Shown: positions 33,626 to 43,556, counted from the stretch's first letter. The stretch is 64,000 bases of DNA from Streptomyces luteolus (GCF_029968015.1 NZ_JASCIS010000010.1:147909-211908), one strand, 5' to 3'. The notes: generated by a model from the letters alone, not told the origin. Program-made: numbers and translations.

Positions 33626-33741
33626 GCCCGACCGCCGTGACTCCCTCAGCCTCCGGCCGGGAGGCGCACCCGGGCACGCTCCGGCAGCGTCAGGCCGGGG
33701 GGCCTCGCTCGCCGCACGTCCGATCGGGGACACCGGCCTAG
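33626..33741. repeat. Degenerate MITE-like copy ending at a CTAG/stop codon
   Basis: The stretch shares CAGCCTCCGGCCGGGAGG and CTCGCCGCACGTCCGAT with the elements at 6499 and 8676. Its right end (GCCGGTGTCCCCGATCG on the minus strand) resembles their terminal repeat. It abuts CTAG at 33738-33741, which holds the TAG stop of the SDR gene. The left end is not clear. Confidence 0.45.
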
Positions 33742-34508
33742 TGGGCGGAGAACCCGCCGTCCACGAACAGTGTCTGACCGTGCACGTAGCGGGCCGCCTC
33801 GCTCGCCAGGAACACCGCCGCCCCCGCGCAGTCCTCTGCTTCGCCGTTGCGTCCGGCCAGGGTGCGCGCGGCCAACTCCTCGGCCCGGCCCGGCACTTCG
33901 AACGCGGGCTCGCTCAGTGGCGTACGGACGAATCCCGGCGCGATGGCGTTCACGCTCACCCCGTGTGACGCCCAGGCCTCCGCCTGAGAGCGGGTCAGGG
34001 CGCAGATCGCGGCCTTGGAGACGCCGTACGCGCCGCTGTTGCCGAAGGCGCGGATCGACTGCTGCGAGGCGAGGTGGACGATACGGCCCCAGCCGCGCTC
34101 GGCCATCTTCGGCCCGAAGCGCTGCCCGAGCAGGAACGGGGCGTCGAGGTTGACCGCCATGGTGACGTCCCAGTCCCGCTCGCTCAGCTCGTCGAGCGGG
34201 GGCCGCAGGTTGACACCGGCCGAGGTGACGAGGATGTCGGGCTCGCCGTACGCCTCGGCCGCGCGGTCGGCGGCGGCGTGCAGCGCGTCCCGGTCGCCGA
34301 GGTTGGCGCTCACCCAACTGGCTTGCAGCCCCAGGGAGTTGATCTCATCGGCGGCTTCCTTCAGCTGCTCTTCCCGACGGGCCATCAGGACGACCCGGGC
34401 TCCGGCTCCGGCGAGCGCGTGGGCGATGGCCCGCCCGATACCGGAGCTGCCGCCGGTGACGAGGGCCGTCCGTCCGCCGAGGCCGAAGTGCTGTTCGAGG
34501 TAGTTCAT
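33738..34508 (-). CDS. Short-chain dehydrogenase/reductase (SDR)
   Basis: This 256-residue classical SDR has the cofactor motif TGGSSGIG, the MARREEQ stretch that suggests NADP use, the active-site Ser (HLASQQS) and the YGVSK motif. The end FVDGGFSAH is typical. Many such enzymes act on sugar acids or ketones, but the substrate is not known. The gene faces the GntR gene and ends at a CTAG where the degenerate repeat begins. Confidence 0.9.
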   Translation of the reverse strand: MNYLEQHFGLGGRTALVTGGSSGIGRAIAHALAGAGARVVLMARREEQLKEAADEINSLGLQASWVSANLGDRDALHAAADRAAEAYGEPDILVTSAGVNLRPPLDELSERDWDVTMAVNLDAPFLLGQRFGPKMAERGWGRIVHLASQQSIRAFGNSGAYGVSKAAICALTRSQAEAWASHGVSVNAIAPGFVRTPLSEPAFEVPGRAEELAARTLAGRNGEAEDCAGAAVFLASEAARYVHGQTLFVDGGFSAH

Positions 34509-34572
34509 GGGGGAGAGTCTGCCCTGCTCGGAGCCTCCCCTGTGCGGCCGCTCACCCCTTGGTCGGCCGCCC

Positions 34573-35382
34573 TCAGGCCGCCGGTGCGGGTGGGGTCAAC
34601 CGGGCGGCGAGCCAGGTCGGTACGTTGCCGAGCAGCCGGTAGAGCCGGGCGGCCTCGGCGCGCAGACGGGTGGCCTCGGGCTCCGTCTCGGCCTCGGCGA
34701 GCGACGTGAGCGCGGGGGCCGTGCCGACGAGGAAGCCGAGTTCTTCGCGGATCCGGAGCGACTCCGCGAAGCCGTGCCGGGCCTCGGCCAACTCGCCGTC
34801 GCGCAGGGCGAGTCCGGCGAGGTGGCGCCAGGTGGAGGAGAGCAGCAGCTGGTCGTCGTTTGCGGTGGCGCCGGCGTGGGCGCGGCGGTAGGCGGCGCGG
34901 GCGGCCTGGGGGGAGTCGGCGAGGTGTTCGGCGATCAGGCCGCGCCGGTAGTCGAGCAGGGGGCGGGCCGGGGCGCCCGGTGCGATCAGGGCGGCGGCGC
35001 GGCTGAGGGCGACACGGGCCTCGTCGGAACGGTCGCGGACGCCCAGGACCGTTGCGGCGTAGGCGAGTTGACCGCGCTCGCAGGCCGCGGCGCCGCGTTC
35101 GTCGTCCGTACCGGCGAGGGCTTCCGCGGCGCGCAGGGCGTCCTCGGCGTCGCTCCAGCCCTGTTCGGTGAAGAGGCAGCGCTCCACGAGGAGTGCGGTG
35201 CGCTGGAGTGCGGCGGCTGGGCCGGGGTCGGGTTCGAGCAGGGCCGCCGCGTCGGTCCAGCAGCCTCGGGAGCGCAGGCGCCACACCGCGTTCTGCACTG
35301 CGGAGGCCCGGGCGCCGGGGGCGGGGCCGCCGGGTGCGGGTGTGGACACGGAACCAGAACCAGACATGGCGGTGTCCGCCAC
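34573..35382 (-). CDS. TPR-like alpha-helical protein
   Basis: I prefer the GTG at 35382 (VADTAMSGSG) behind GGAGGGG over the ATG at 35406; it gives 269 residues. After a Gly/Pro-rich start the protein is alpha-helical with repeated Ala/Leu-rich helix pairs (ERGQLAYAATVLG, ARAAYRRAHAGA, LAEARHGFAESLRI) like tetratricopeptide repeats. No catalytic domain is visible. It may be a scaffold protein or the TPR part of a lost larger regulator. Function unknown. Confidence 0.65.
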   Translation of the reverse strand: MADTAMSGSGSVSTPAPGGPAPGARASAVQNAVWRLRSRGCWTDAAALLEPDPGPAAALQRTALLVERCLFTEQGWSDAEDALRAAEALAGTDDERGAAACERGQLAYAATVLGVRDRSDEARVALSRAAALIAPGAPARPLLDYRRGLIAEHLADSPQAARAAYRRAHAGATANDDQLLLSSTWRHLAGLALRDGELAEARHGFAESLRIREELGFLVGTAPALTSLAEAETEPEATRLRAEAARLYRLLGNVPTWLAARLTPPAPAA

Positions 35383-35529
35383 ATTCCCCTCCCCGGAGCG
35401 CGTCATTGAGCTGTGGCGTGCATCTCAGCATGGATTGCCGCGGGGCGCCAAGGGGGTAGGTGAAGGAATTCACAAACGGACGGCTTCCGTATCACGGAAA
35501 GTCTCTTCCGTCTCGCGGTTCTGGCGGCC

Positions 35530-35790
35530 CGCTCCGGGGATGTTTCCCCTCCCCGCCCCTTCCCGAAAGACTGCCGTCGGCACGGGGGCCAGCCCCCGGA
35601 CCCCCGCTCCTCAAACGCCGGAGGGGCTGGTTTTTTAGGGGCGCGGGGCTGTGACATTTGCGGCTCCGCCGCGTGGGCGCGACCAGCCACGACGGCGCGG
35701 CAGCCGGACGACGGCAAATCCAGCCCCTCCGGCGCTTGAGGAGCGGGGGTCCGGGGGCGGAGCCCCCAGGGGGCAGCCCCTCCCGGCCTC
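35530..35790. repeat. Streptomyces-type intergenic GC repeats, copies B and C
   Basis: Two copies in opposite orientation (about 35540-35640 and 35690-35790) share the CCCCTCCGGCG and TTGAGGAGCGGGGGTCCGGG blocks. Between them is the common GGGGCGCGGGGCTGTGACAT stretch. They fill most of the 406-bp gap upstream of the TPR-like gene and downstream of pucR. Confidence 0.7.
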
Positions 35791-37474
35791 AGCTCATCCG
35801 CAGAGCCAAGAAGAAGTCCAACTTGTCCTCAAGCCGCGAAAGATCACGCCCCGTCAACTGCTCGATGCGCCCCACCCGGTAGCGCAGCGTGTTCACGTGC
35901 AGGTGGAGGCGGGTCGCGCAGCGGGTCCAGGAGCCGTCGCTGTCGAGGAACGCCTCCAGGGTGGGGATGAGCTCCGCACGGTGGCGGCGGTCGTAGTCCC
36001 GGAGAGGATCGAGCAGGCGGGCCGTGAACGCGCGCCGCACGTCGTCCGGCACGAACGGCAGGAGCAGGACGTGGGACGCCAGCTCCTGGTGGCCGGCCGC
36101 GCAGACGCGCCCGGGGCGGGCAGCGGCGACCCGGCGGGCGTGCCGGGCCTCCTCCAGGGCGCCGCGCAGGCCCTCCGCCGAGTGCACGGATGCGCTGACG
36201 CCGAGGGTGAGCCGGCCGTCGCCGTCGAGGCCGCCGGACAGCGGGTCGCGGACCGTCTCCAGGAGGGAATCGGCAAGCAGCCCCGGCTCCGCGCCGTCAT
36301 GGTCCGCGGCGACCGCGGGCAGCGGTACGAGGGCGATCGCCTCGTCGCCCGTGTGCGCGACGGCGATCCGGTCGGAGGGCTCGGGCCCGGCCGCGTTCGG
36401 GTCGACCAGGATCTCCTCCAGGAGCGACTGGGCGACCGGGCCGCCCTCGATGTCCCCGCCCTCCCACTCGACCCGGGCCACCACGACCTGCCAGTGCGGG
36501 GCCGCGCCCAGGCCGGGCAGCAGCACGGGCGCCGCGACCCGCAGGCGGGCGGCGATCTCGGCGGGCGCCGCGCCCGTCTGGACCAGCTCCAGGACCTCCT
36601 GGGCGAGGCGGCGGCGTACCGTACGGGCCGCGTCGCGGCGGTCGCGCTCGACGGCGATCAGCTGGGTGACGCCCTGAAGCAGGTCGAGCCGCTCCTCCGG
36701 CCAGTCGCCCGCGTCGGCCTCGACGGCGAGGAACCAGTCCGACAGGACCGTCTCGCGTACGTCCCGCGCCGCCGCCGTCCCCGTGCCGCGGCCGCTGCTG
36801 CGGATGGGGAACAGCGAGTACGTCGTGCCGCCCCCGCCGATGGCCACGCGGTGCGGGCCCCTGCGGCCCGTACGGGAGGCGGCGAGGTGCTCGGCGGCCA
36901 GGGCGGCGCAGACCGGCGCGGGCAGCGCGGAGCCCGCGCCGCCGGAACCGGCGATGGGCCGGCCGGTGGGGGAGAGCACCCAGGCCCGCAGGTCCAGGTC
37001 GGAGCCGAGCAGGTCGAGGACCACGTCCGGGCCGCCGCCCGCCGGTCCTGAGGTCATCAGGCGGCGGTGCCGGTCCACGACCGCGGCCAGGTCGCCCGCC
37101 CGCTCGCCGGAGACCTGCCGGACCACGTGCTCGGTGATCGTGGCGAAGGCGACGCGCTCGTTGACCGCGAAGAGGGGGAGCCGGTGCTGCGTGCACGCGG
37201 CGACCAAGTCCTCGGGCACGGCGCCGAATTCGGCCTCGCCCGCGGCGAGCGCGGCCACGCCCGCCGAGGCGAGGATGCGCACGAAGGGCTCCGAGTCGGC
37301 GGGCTCCTTGCGCCAGGCCATACCCGTGAGGACCAGCTCGCCGCCGGAGAGGTACCGGCTCGGGTCCCGCAGGTCGGTGGTCATGACGCCGCGGACCGTC
37401 CGGTCCAGCTCGTCCTCGCCGCCGAGCAGCCGCAGCCCCAGCGCGTCGGTCTCCAGCAATGCGCGCAGCCGCAT
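35789..37474 (-). CDS. pucR: PucR-family purine catabolism regulator
   Basis: This 561-residue protein has the PucR N-domain (MRLRALLETDALGLRLLGGE, then DLRDPSRYLSGGELVLTG), a GGDEF-like middle and the C-terminal PucR helix-turn-helix (WTRCATRLHLHVNTLRYRVG). Members sense purine breakdown products and control xanthine dehydrogenase and transport genes. It is transcribed away from the xanthine dehydrogenase operon across a shared 385-bp region, so it is the likely local regulator. Positive or negative action cannot be told here. Confidence 0.9.
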   Translation of the reverse strand: MRLRALLETDALGLRLLGGEDELDRTVRGVMTTDLRDPSRYLSGGELVLTGMAWRKEPADSEPFVRILASAGVAALAAGEAEFGAVPEDLVAACTQHRLPLFAVNERVAFATITEHVVRQVSGERAGDLAAVVDRHRRLMTSGPAGGGPDVVLDLLGSDLDLRAWVLSPTGRPIAGSGGAGSALPAPVCAALAAEHLAASRTGRRGPHRVAIGGGGTTYSLFPIRSSGRGTGTAAARDVRETVLSDWFLAVEADAGDWPEERLDLLQGVTQLIAVERDRRDAARTVRRRLAQEVLELVQTGAAPAEIAARLRVAAPVLLPGLGAAPHWQVVVARVEWEGGDIEGGPVAQSLLEEILVDPNAAGPEPSDRIAVAHTGDEAIALVPLPAVAADHDGAEPGLLADSLLETVRDPLSGGLDGDGRLTLGVSASVHSAEGLRGALEEARHARRVAAARPGRVCAAGHQELASHVLLLPFVPDDVRRAFTARLLDPLRDYDRRHRAELIPTLEAFLDSDGSWTRCATRLHLHVNTLRYRVGRIEQLTGRDLSRLEDKLDFFLALRMS

Positions 37475-37859
37475 CTGTTCGCCGCCGATCCTGTCTCGAA
37501 CTTGTCGTTGATCTTCGGACGGGTGTCAGCTGGAAAGAGTGAGATCTCCGAGCCCCGTCTTTCATACGAATCTACAAGATGGGCTGGGTCACCAGCCAAC
37601 TCCTTCATGGTTTCGGTGACTGACACCCGGAGGTCGTAGAGCGGTGTACTAACGCTATTCCGCGTTAACAGAACATGAACGAGTCAGCCCGGCACCAGGG
37701 GCGATGGGCCCGAAGCCCGCGCCGAACGGCCCAGCTCCAAGGACTCGTACCGAACCTCAGAGGACCCGTACCGCACCACCCGCCACGATCCGAACCAGCC
37801 ACCACGAGCCGCACCACCCGCCAGAGCCGCACCGCCCGCCACGAGGAAGAGAGGCGATC
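37475..37859. promoter_or_regulatory. Divergent control region between pucR and the xanthine dehydrogenase operon
   Basis: This 385-bp stretch has no gene. The part at 37640-37680 is less GC-rich (TACTAACGCTATTCCGCGTT) and is the best place for promoters and PucR binding. Next to the operon start, short CACCACCCGCCAC-like repeats occur at 37775-37850. Confidence 0.5.
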
Positions 37860-38753
37860 ATGGACTTCCTTCGCCCCGCCACTTGGGAGGAGGCGCTCGC
37901 CGTCAAGGCCGAGCACCCCACGGCTGTGCCGATCGCGGGCGGCACCGATGTCATGGTCGAGATCAACTTCGACCACCGTCGTCCCGAGTACCTCGTGGAC
38001 CTGAACCGCATCAGCGAGCTCCAGGACTGGCACGTGGGCGAGAAGACCGTCCAGCTCGGCGCCTCCGTCCCGTACAGCAGGATCATGGAGGAGCTCCGCG
38101 CCGAGCTGCCCGGTCTCGCGCTGGCCTCGCACACGGTGGCCTCGCCGCAGATCCGCAACCGCGGCGGCGTCGGCGGCAACCTCGGCACCGCCTCGCCCGC
38201 CGGTGACGCGCACCCCGCGCTGCTCGCCGCCGACTGCGAGGTCGAGGTCGAGTCGCAGGCGCGCGGCAGCCGGCTGATCCCGATCGACGCGTTCTTCACC
38301 GGCGTGAAGCGCAACGCCCTGGAGGCCGACGAGCTGATCAAGTCGGTGCACATCAAGAAGGCCGAAGGCCCGCAGCAGTTCTCCAAGGTGGGTACGCGGA
38401 ACGCCATGGTCATCGCCGTGTGCGCCTTCGGTATCGCCCTGCACCCCGAGACCCGCACCGTACGCACGGGCATCGGATCCGCCGCCCCGACCCCCATCCG
38501 GGCGAAGGCGGCCGAGGAGTTCCTGAACGCCGCGCTGGAAGAGGGCGGCTTCTGGGACAACGGAAAGATCATCACTCCCTCGATCGCGAAGCGGTTCGCC
38601 GAGCTCTGCTCCGGCGCCGCCAACCCGATCGACGACGTCCGCGGCACCGCGAGCTATCGCCGGCACGCCGTGGGCGTCATGGCCCGCCGCACCCTCGGCT
38701 GGACCTGGGAGTCGTACCGCGGCAAGAGCCGCGGCACGGAAGGAGTTGCGTGA
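37860..38753 (+). CDS. Xanthine dehydrogenase FAD-binding subunit
   Basis: This 297-residue protein starts at an ATG behind AAGAGAGG. It has the FAD-binding signatures PIAGGTDVMVEINF and NRGGVGGNLGTASPAGD of molybdenum hydroxylase medium subunits. It passes electrons from the iron-sulfur subunit to NAD or another acceptor. It is the first of three contiguous subunit genes, and its stop overlaps the GTG alternative start of the next gene. Confidence 0.92.
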   Translation: MDFLRPATWEEALAVKAEHPTAVPIAGGTDVMVEINFDHRRPEYLVDLNRISELQDWHVGEKTVQLGASVPYSRIMEELRAELPGLALASHTVASPQIRNRGGVGGNLGTASPAGDAHPALLAADCEVEVESQARGSRLIPIDAFFTGVKRNALEADELIKSVHIKKAEGPQQFSKVGTRNAMVIAVCAFGIALHPETRTVRTGIGSAAPTPIRAKAAEEFLNAALEEGGFWDNGKIITPSIAKRFAELCSGAANPIDDVRGTASYRRHAVGVMARRTLGWTWESYRGKSRGTEGVA

Positions 38754-38755
38754 CC

Positions 38756-39397
38756 ATGCGCGTCCACTTCACGGTCAACGGCCGTCCGCAGGAAGCCGAC
38801 GACGTCTGGGAGGGCGAGTCCCTGCTCTACGTCCTGCGCGAGCGCATGGGCCTGCCCGGCTCGAAGAACGCCTGCGAGCAGGGCGAGTGCGGTTCCTGCA
38901 CGGTCCGCCTCGACGGTGTGCCGGTGTGCGCCTGCCTGGTCGCCGCAGGTCAGGCCGAGGGCCGCGACGTCGTCACCGTCGAGGGCCTCGCCGACTTCGC
39001 CAAGCAGCGTGCCGAGCACGGCAGTTGCGCCACCGGGGCCTCCGGGGGCTCCGGGGTCTCCGGTGCCTGCGGTTCCGGCCAGGGCACGTCCGGCACGTCC
39101 GGCACCTCCCTCCAGGACGCACAGCACTGGCGGGCCGAAGGCACCGACTCGCAGACCGGCGAGGGCACCGGCCTCGCGCCCATCCAGCAGGCCTTCATCG
39201 ACGCCGGAGCCGTCCAGTGCGGCTTCTGCACCCCCGGTCTGCTCGTCGCGGCCGACGAGCTCCTGGAGCGCAACGACTCGCCGTCCGACGCGGACATCCG
39301 CGAGGCGCTCTCCGGAAACCTCTGCCGCTGCACCGGCTACGAGACGATCCTCGACGCGGTCCGCCTCGCCGCCGCCCGACAGGGAGAGGTGGTCTGA
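38756..39397 (+). CDS. Xanthine dehydrogenase iron-sulfur subunit
   Basis: The ATG at 38756 (ten bases after AGGAG) gives 213 residues; a GTG at 38750 adds two and overlaps the previous stop. The plant-type 2Fe-2S site is CEQGECGSC, and the second cluster site is CGFCTPG with CRCTGY. Between them is an unusual Gly/Ser/Thr-rich linker of about 35 residues (GASGGSGVSG, GTSGTSGTS). It carries electrons from the molybdenum site to FAD. Confidence 0.93.
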   Translation: MRVHFTVNGRPQEADDVWEGESLLYVLRERMGLPGSKNACEQGECGSCTVRLDGVPVCACLVAAGQAEGRDVVTVEGLADFAKQRAEHGSCATGASGGSGVSGACGSGQGTSGTSGTSLQDAQHWRAEGTDSQTGEGTGLAPIQQAFIDAGAVQCGFCTPGLLVAADELLERNDSPSDADIREALSGNLCRCTGYETILDAVRLAAARQGEVV

Positions 39398-39399
39398 TC

Positions 39400-41808
39400 A
39401 TGGCTCGAATCATGGCTCGAACCACCGCACAGTCCCCCGCGGGCGCCCCCACCGACGTCACCCAGGGCTCCCGGACCAAGGGCGGCGTCGGCGAGTCCAC
39501 GCTGCGCCCCGACGGAACCCTCAAGGTCACCGGCGAGTTCGCGTACTCCTCGGACATGTGGCACGAGGACATGCTGTGGGGCCAGATCCTGCGGTCCACC
39601 GTCGCGCACGCCGAGATCGTGTCGATCGACACCGCCGAAGCCCTGACCGTGCCGGGCGTCCACGCCGTCCTCACCCACGAGGACCTGCCCGCCGCGAGGA
39701 ACTACGGCATGGAGTTCCAGGACACCCCCGTCCTCGCCTACGGCAAGGTCCGCCACCACGGTGAGCCGGTCGCCCTCGTGGCCGCCGACCACCCGGAGAC
39801 CGCGCGCCGCGCCGCCGCGAAGATCAAGGTCGAGTACCGGGAGCTGCCCCTCATCACCGACGAGGCCTCGGCGACCGCCCCCGACGCCGTACTCGTCCAC
39901 GAGCACCGCGCCGACCACCACGCCGCGCACGTCCCGCACCCCAACATCGTCCACCGCCAGCCGATCATCCGCGGCAACGCGACCGAGGCCGCCCAGAGGG
40001 CCGACGTGATCGTCAAGGGCGAGTACACCTTCGGCATGCAGGACCAGGCCTTCCTCGGCCCGGAGTCCGGCCTCGCCGTACCCGCCGAGGACGGCGGCGT
40101 CGACCTCTACGTCGCCACCCAGTGGCTGCACTCCGACCTCCAGCAGATCGCCCCCTGCCTCGGCCTGCCCGAGGAGAAGGTGCGGATGACGATGGCGGGC
40201 GTCGGCGGCGCGTTCGGCGGCCGCGAGGACATCTCGATGCAGATCCTCGCCTCCGTGCTCGCCCTGCGCACGGGCAAGCCGGTGAAGATGGTCTACAACC
40301 GGTACGAGTCCTTCTTCGGGCACGTCCACCGGCACCCCGCGAAGCTGTCCTACGAGCACGGCGCCACCCGCGACGGCAAGCTCACGCACATGAAGTGCAA
40401 GATCGTCCTCGACGGCGGCGCCTACATGTCGTCCACGCCCTCGGTCGTCGGCAACGCCTCGTCCCTCTCGGTCGGCCCGTACGTCGTGGACGACGTCGAG
40501 ATCGAGGCGATCGGCCTCTACTCCAACAACCCGCCCTGCGGCGCCATGCGCGGCTTCGGCGCCGTCCAGGCGTGCTTCGCGTACGAGGCCCAAATGGACA
40601 AGCTGGCCGCCGAGTTGGACATGGACCCGGTGGAGTTCCGGCAGAAGAACGCGATGGAGCAGGGCACGCTCATGCCGACCGGGCAGCGGGTCGACTCGCC
40701 CGCTCCGGTCGCCGAACTCCTGCGCCGCGTCAAGGCCAGGCCGCTGCCGCCGGAGCGCGAGTGGGAGAGCTCCGAGGGCGTCGACGTCCGCGCGCTGCCC
40801 GGCGGCCTCTCCAACACCACGCACGGCGAAGGCGTCGTACGCGGCATCGGATACGCCGTCGGCATCAAGAACGTCGGCTTCTCCGAGGGCTTCGACGACT
40901 ACTCGACCGCCAGGATCCGCATGGAGGTCATCAACGGAGAGCCCGTCGCCACGGTCCACACGGCCGCGGCGGAGGTCGGCCAGGGCGGCGTCACCATCCA
41001 CGCGCAGATCGCCCGCACCGAGCTCGGCGTCCAGCAGGTCACCATCGCCCCCGCCGACACCCAGGTGGGCTCGGCCGGTTCGACCTCGGCTGGCCGCCAG
41101 ACGTACATGACCGGCGGCGCCATCAAGAACTCCTGCGGGATCGTCCGCGAGAAGGTCCTGGAGATCGGCCGGCGCAAGTTCGGCTCGTACCACCCCGCGT
41201 GGGCCAGTGCCGAACTCCTCCTGGAGGGCGGCAAGATCGTCACCGACGGCGGCGAAGTGCTCGCCACCCTCGCGGAAGTCCTGGAGAACGAGGCCGTGGA
41301 GGTCGAGCAGGAATGGCGGCACCGACCCACCCAGCCCTTCGACCTCGTCACCGGGCAGGGCGACGGCCATGTCCAGTACTCCTTCGCCGCACACCGCGCG
41401 GTGGTGGAGGTCGACACCGAGCTCGGCCTGGTCAAGGTCATCGAACTGGCCTGTGCCCAGGACGTCGGCAAGGCCGTCAACCCGCTCTCCGTGATCGGCC
41501 AGATCCAGGGTGGCACCACCCAGGGCCTGGGCGTCGCGGTGATGGAGGAGATCATCGTCGACCCGAAGACCGCGAAGGTGAAGAACCCCTCCTTCACGGA
41601 CTATCTGCTCCCCACGATCCTCGACACGCCGACCATCCCGGTCGACTACCTGGAACTTGCGGACCCGAACGCTCCGTACGGAGTCCGCGGTATCGGTGAG
41701 GCCCCGACCCTGTCGTCAACTCCGGCCGTCCTCGCGGCGATCCGGAACGCGACGGGTCTGGAGCTCAACAGGACGCCCGTGCGTCCCGAGCACCTCACCG
41801 GAACGTGA
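39400..41808 (+). CDS. Xanthine dehydrogenase molybdopterin-binding subunit
   Basis: The protein has 802 residues from the ATG at 39400; a second ATG follows at 39412 inside a duplicated ATGGCTCGA. Molybdenum-cofactor and active-site landmarks are GVGGAFGGRED, CGAMRGFGAVQ (conserved Arg) and GIGEAPTLSST with the catalytic Glu. It should oxidise hypoxanthine and xanthine to urate. Its gene follows the iron-sulfur subunit gene by two bases. The chaperone gene for cofactor loading lies after the permease gene. Confidence 0.93.
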   Translation: MARIMARTTAQSPAGAPTDVTQGSRTKGGVGESTLRPDGTLKVTGEFAYSSDMWHEDMLWGQILRSTVAHAEIVSIDTAEALTVPGVHAVLTHEDLPAARNYGMEFQDTPVLAYGKVRHHGEPVALVAADHPETARRAAAKIKVEYRELPLITDEASATAPDAVLVHEHRADHHAAHVPHPNIVHRQPIIRGNATEAAQRADVIVKGEYTFGMQDQAFLGPESGLAVPAEDGGVDLYVATQWLHSDLQQIAPCLGLPEEKVRMTMAGVGGAFGGREDISMQILASVLALRTGKPVKMVYNRYESFFGHVHRHPAKLSYEHGATRDGKLTHMKCKIVLDGGAYMSSTPSVVGNASSLSVGPYVVDDVEIEAIGLYSNNPPCGAMRGFGAVQACFAYEAQMDKLAAELDMDPVEFRQKNAMEQGTLMPTGQRVDSPAPVAELLRRVKARPLPPEREWESSEGVDVRALPGGLSNTTHGEGVVRGIGYAVGIKNVGFSEGFDDYSTARIRMEVINGEPVATVHTAAAEVGQGGVTIHAQIARTELGVQQVTIAPADTQVGSAGSTSAGRQTYMTGGAIKNSCGIVREKVLEIGRRKFGSYHPAWASAELLLEGGKIVTDGGEVLATLAEVLENEAVEVEQEWRHRPTQPFDLVTGQGDGHVQYSFAAHRAVVEVDTELGLVKVIELACAQDVGKAVNPLSVIGQIQGGTTQGLGVAVMEEIIVDPKTAKVKNPSFTDYLLPTILDTPTIPVDYLELADPNAPYGVRGIGEAPTLSSTPAVLAAIRNATGLELNRTPVRPEHLTGT

Positions 41809-41870
41809 CCCCGAGGGGGGCGCCGTGGTTCTTCCGAAGCCGCGGCGGTCCCCCCGAGGCCACTGCAACA

Positions 41871-41970
41871 CCCAGCACCACCCAGCAAGTCCCCAGTACC
41901 AACCCAGCAATACCCCAGTACCAACCCAGCAAGTCCCCAGTACCAACCCAGCAAGTACCAAGCAGCACCA
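41871..41970. repeat. 22-bp tandem repeat, about 3.6 copies
   Basis: CCCAGCAAGTCCCCAGTACC plus AA recurs at 41881, 41903 (with one change) and 41925, with a partial unit at 41947. It lies in the 314-bp gap between xanthine dehydrogenase and the purine permease, where no gene is visible. Unit and spacing do not fit a CRISPR, because there are no spacers. Confidence 0.85.
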
Positions 41971-42122
41971 GGCAGTTCAGTTCCGGGGAGTCCGGCTCCC
42001 CCCTGTCTCCCCGGAACTCGACCGTTCGTCTCGGGCCGTCCCCCGGGTCGTGCAGCCAAGCAACATCCCAAATTCCGCAGCACAGCGTGCGGATGTCCCT
42101 GTGAACCTTGGGAGAAGGCCCC

Positions 42123-43556
42123 ATGACCCAATCGTCAGTGGAGCCCAAGACCGTCGCGGACGACGCGGGCAACGGCTCGCGTGTTCCGGCCGGCAGGTCT
42201 TGGCTCGACCGGTACTTCCACATAACCGACCGAGGATCGACGATCCCGCGCGAAGTGCGCGGCGGCATCACCACCTTCATGGCGATGGCCTACATCCTCC
42301 TGCTCAACCCGCTGCTGCTCGGCGGTGAGGACGCGCTCGGCAACAAGATGAGCCAGCCGGCGCTGATCACCGCGACCGCTCTGGCAGCCGCGGTCACCAC
42401 TCTGGCGATGGGTTTCATCGGCAAGGTCCCGCTGGCGCTGGCCGCGGGTCTGAGCGTCTCGGGCGTCCTGTCCACCCAGGTCGCCCCCGACATGACCTGG
42501 CCGCAGGCCATGGGCATGTGTGTGATCTACGGCGTCGTGATCATGCTTCTGGTCGCCACGGGCGTACGAGAAGTCATCATGAACGCGATTCCGCTGCCCC
42601 TGAAGCACGGAATCACCATGGGCATCGGCCTCTTCATCGCGATGATCGGCTTCGTGAACGCCGGCTTCGTGGGCAAGGGCGCGCCCGTCACCCTCGGCGT
42701 CGAGGGGCACCTGAGCGGCTGGCCGGTCGCCCTGTTCGCCTTCACGCTGATCCTGATCTTCATGCTGCAGGCCCGGAAGGTGCCCGGAGCGATCCTCCTC
42801 GGCATCGTCGTCGGCACCGTGATCTCGGTCCTCGCCACCTCCACCGGCCTGATCTCGGAGAAGGAGTGGGGCGACAAGGCCCCGACCCTGCACGGCAGCG
42901 TCGTCTCCATGCCCGACTTCAGCCTCTTCGGCTCCATCGAGTTCGGCGGCTGGGAGAAGCTCGGCGCCACCACCGTCGGCATGATCGTCTTCACCCTGGT
43001 GCTCGCCGGCTTCTTCGACGCGATGGCCACCATCATCGCCGTCGGCCAGGAGGCCAAGCTCGCCGACGAACGCGGCAAGATGCCCGGCCTCAACAAGGCC
43101 CTGTTCATCGACGGCGCCGGCGGCGCGGTCGGCGGCGTGGCCGGTGCCTCCGGTCAGACCGTGTTCATCGAGTCGGCGTCCGGCGTCGGCGAAGGCGCCC
43201 GTACGGGCCTCTCCGCCACCATCACCGGACTGTTCTTCGCCGCCTGCCTGTTCTTCACGCCGCTCACCCAGCTCGTGCCGAACCAGGTCGCCTCGGCGGC
43301 GCTCGTCGTCATCGGCGCGATGATGCTGCAGAACGCCCGCCACGTGGACTGGACCGACTGGTCCGTCGCGGCCCCGGTGTTCCTGACGGTCGTGCTGATG
43401 CCGTTCACCTACACCATCACCGCCGGTGTCGGCTGCGGCGTCATCGCCTACTGCGCGATCAAGCTCGCGCAGGGCAAGTGGAGGGACCCGAGCATCTTCA
43501 TGTGGATCCTCTCGGCCGTGTTCATCTTCTATTTCGCCACTGGATCAGGGCACTAG
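42123..43556 (+). CDS. Purine permease, AzgA-like NCS2 family
   Basis: This 477-residue membrane protein has the family motifs FHITDRGSTIPREVRGGITTFMA-like start, MAYILLLNPL, the central GFFDAMATIIAVGQEA and GASGQTVFIESASGVGEGARTGL. These match bacterial adenine/guanine/hypoxanthine proton symporters. It supplies substrate to the neighbouring xanthine dehydrogenase. The stop codon is a TAG inside CTAG, followed by a strong hairpin. Confidence 0.92.
   Translation: MTQSSVEPKTVADDAGNGSRVPAGRSWLDRYFHITDRGSTIPREVRGGITTFMAMAYILLLNPLLLGGEDALGNKMSQPALITATALAAAVTTLAMGFIGKVPLALAAGLSVSGVLSTQVAPDMTWPQAMGMCVIYGVVIMLLVATGVREVIMNAIPLPLKHGITMGIGLFIAMIGFVNAGFVGKGAPVTLGVEGHLSGWPVALFAFTLILIFMLQARKVPGAILLGIVVGTVISVLATSTGLISEKEWGDKAPTLHGSVVSMPDFSLFGSIEFGGWEKLGATTVGMIVFTLVLAGFFDAMATIIAVGQEAKLADERGKMPGLNKALFIDGAGGAVGGVAGASGQTVFIESASGVGEGARTGLSATITGLFFAACLFFTPLTQLVPNQVASAALVVIGAMMLQNARHVDWTDWSVAAPVFLTVVLMPFTYTITAGVGCGVIAYCAIKLAQGKWRDPSIFMWILSAVFIFYFATGSGH

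Noticed and set aside
41871..41970. CRISPR-like array
   Set aside because: Units are directly adjacent with no unique spacers, and no cas genes are in the window. The same holds for the arrays at 19387, 22417, 24045, 30161 and 55091.
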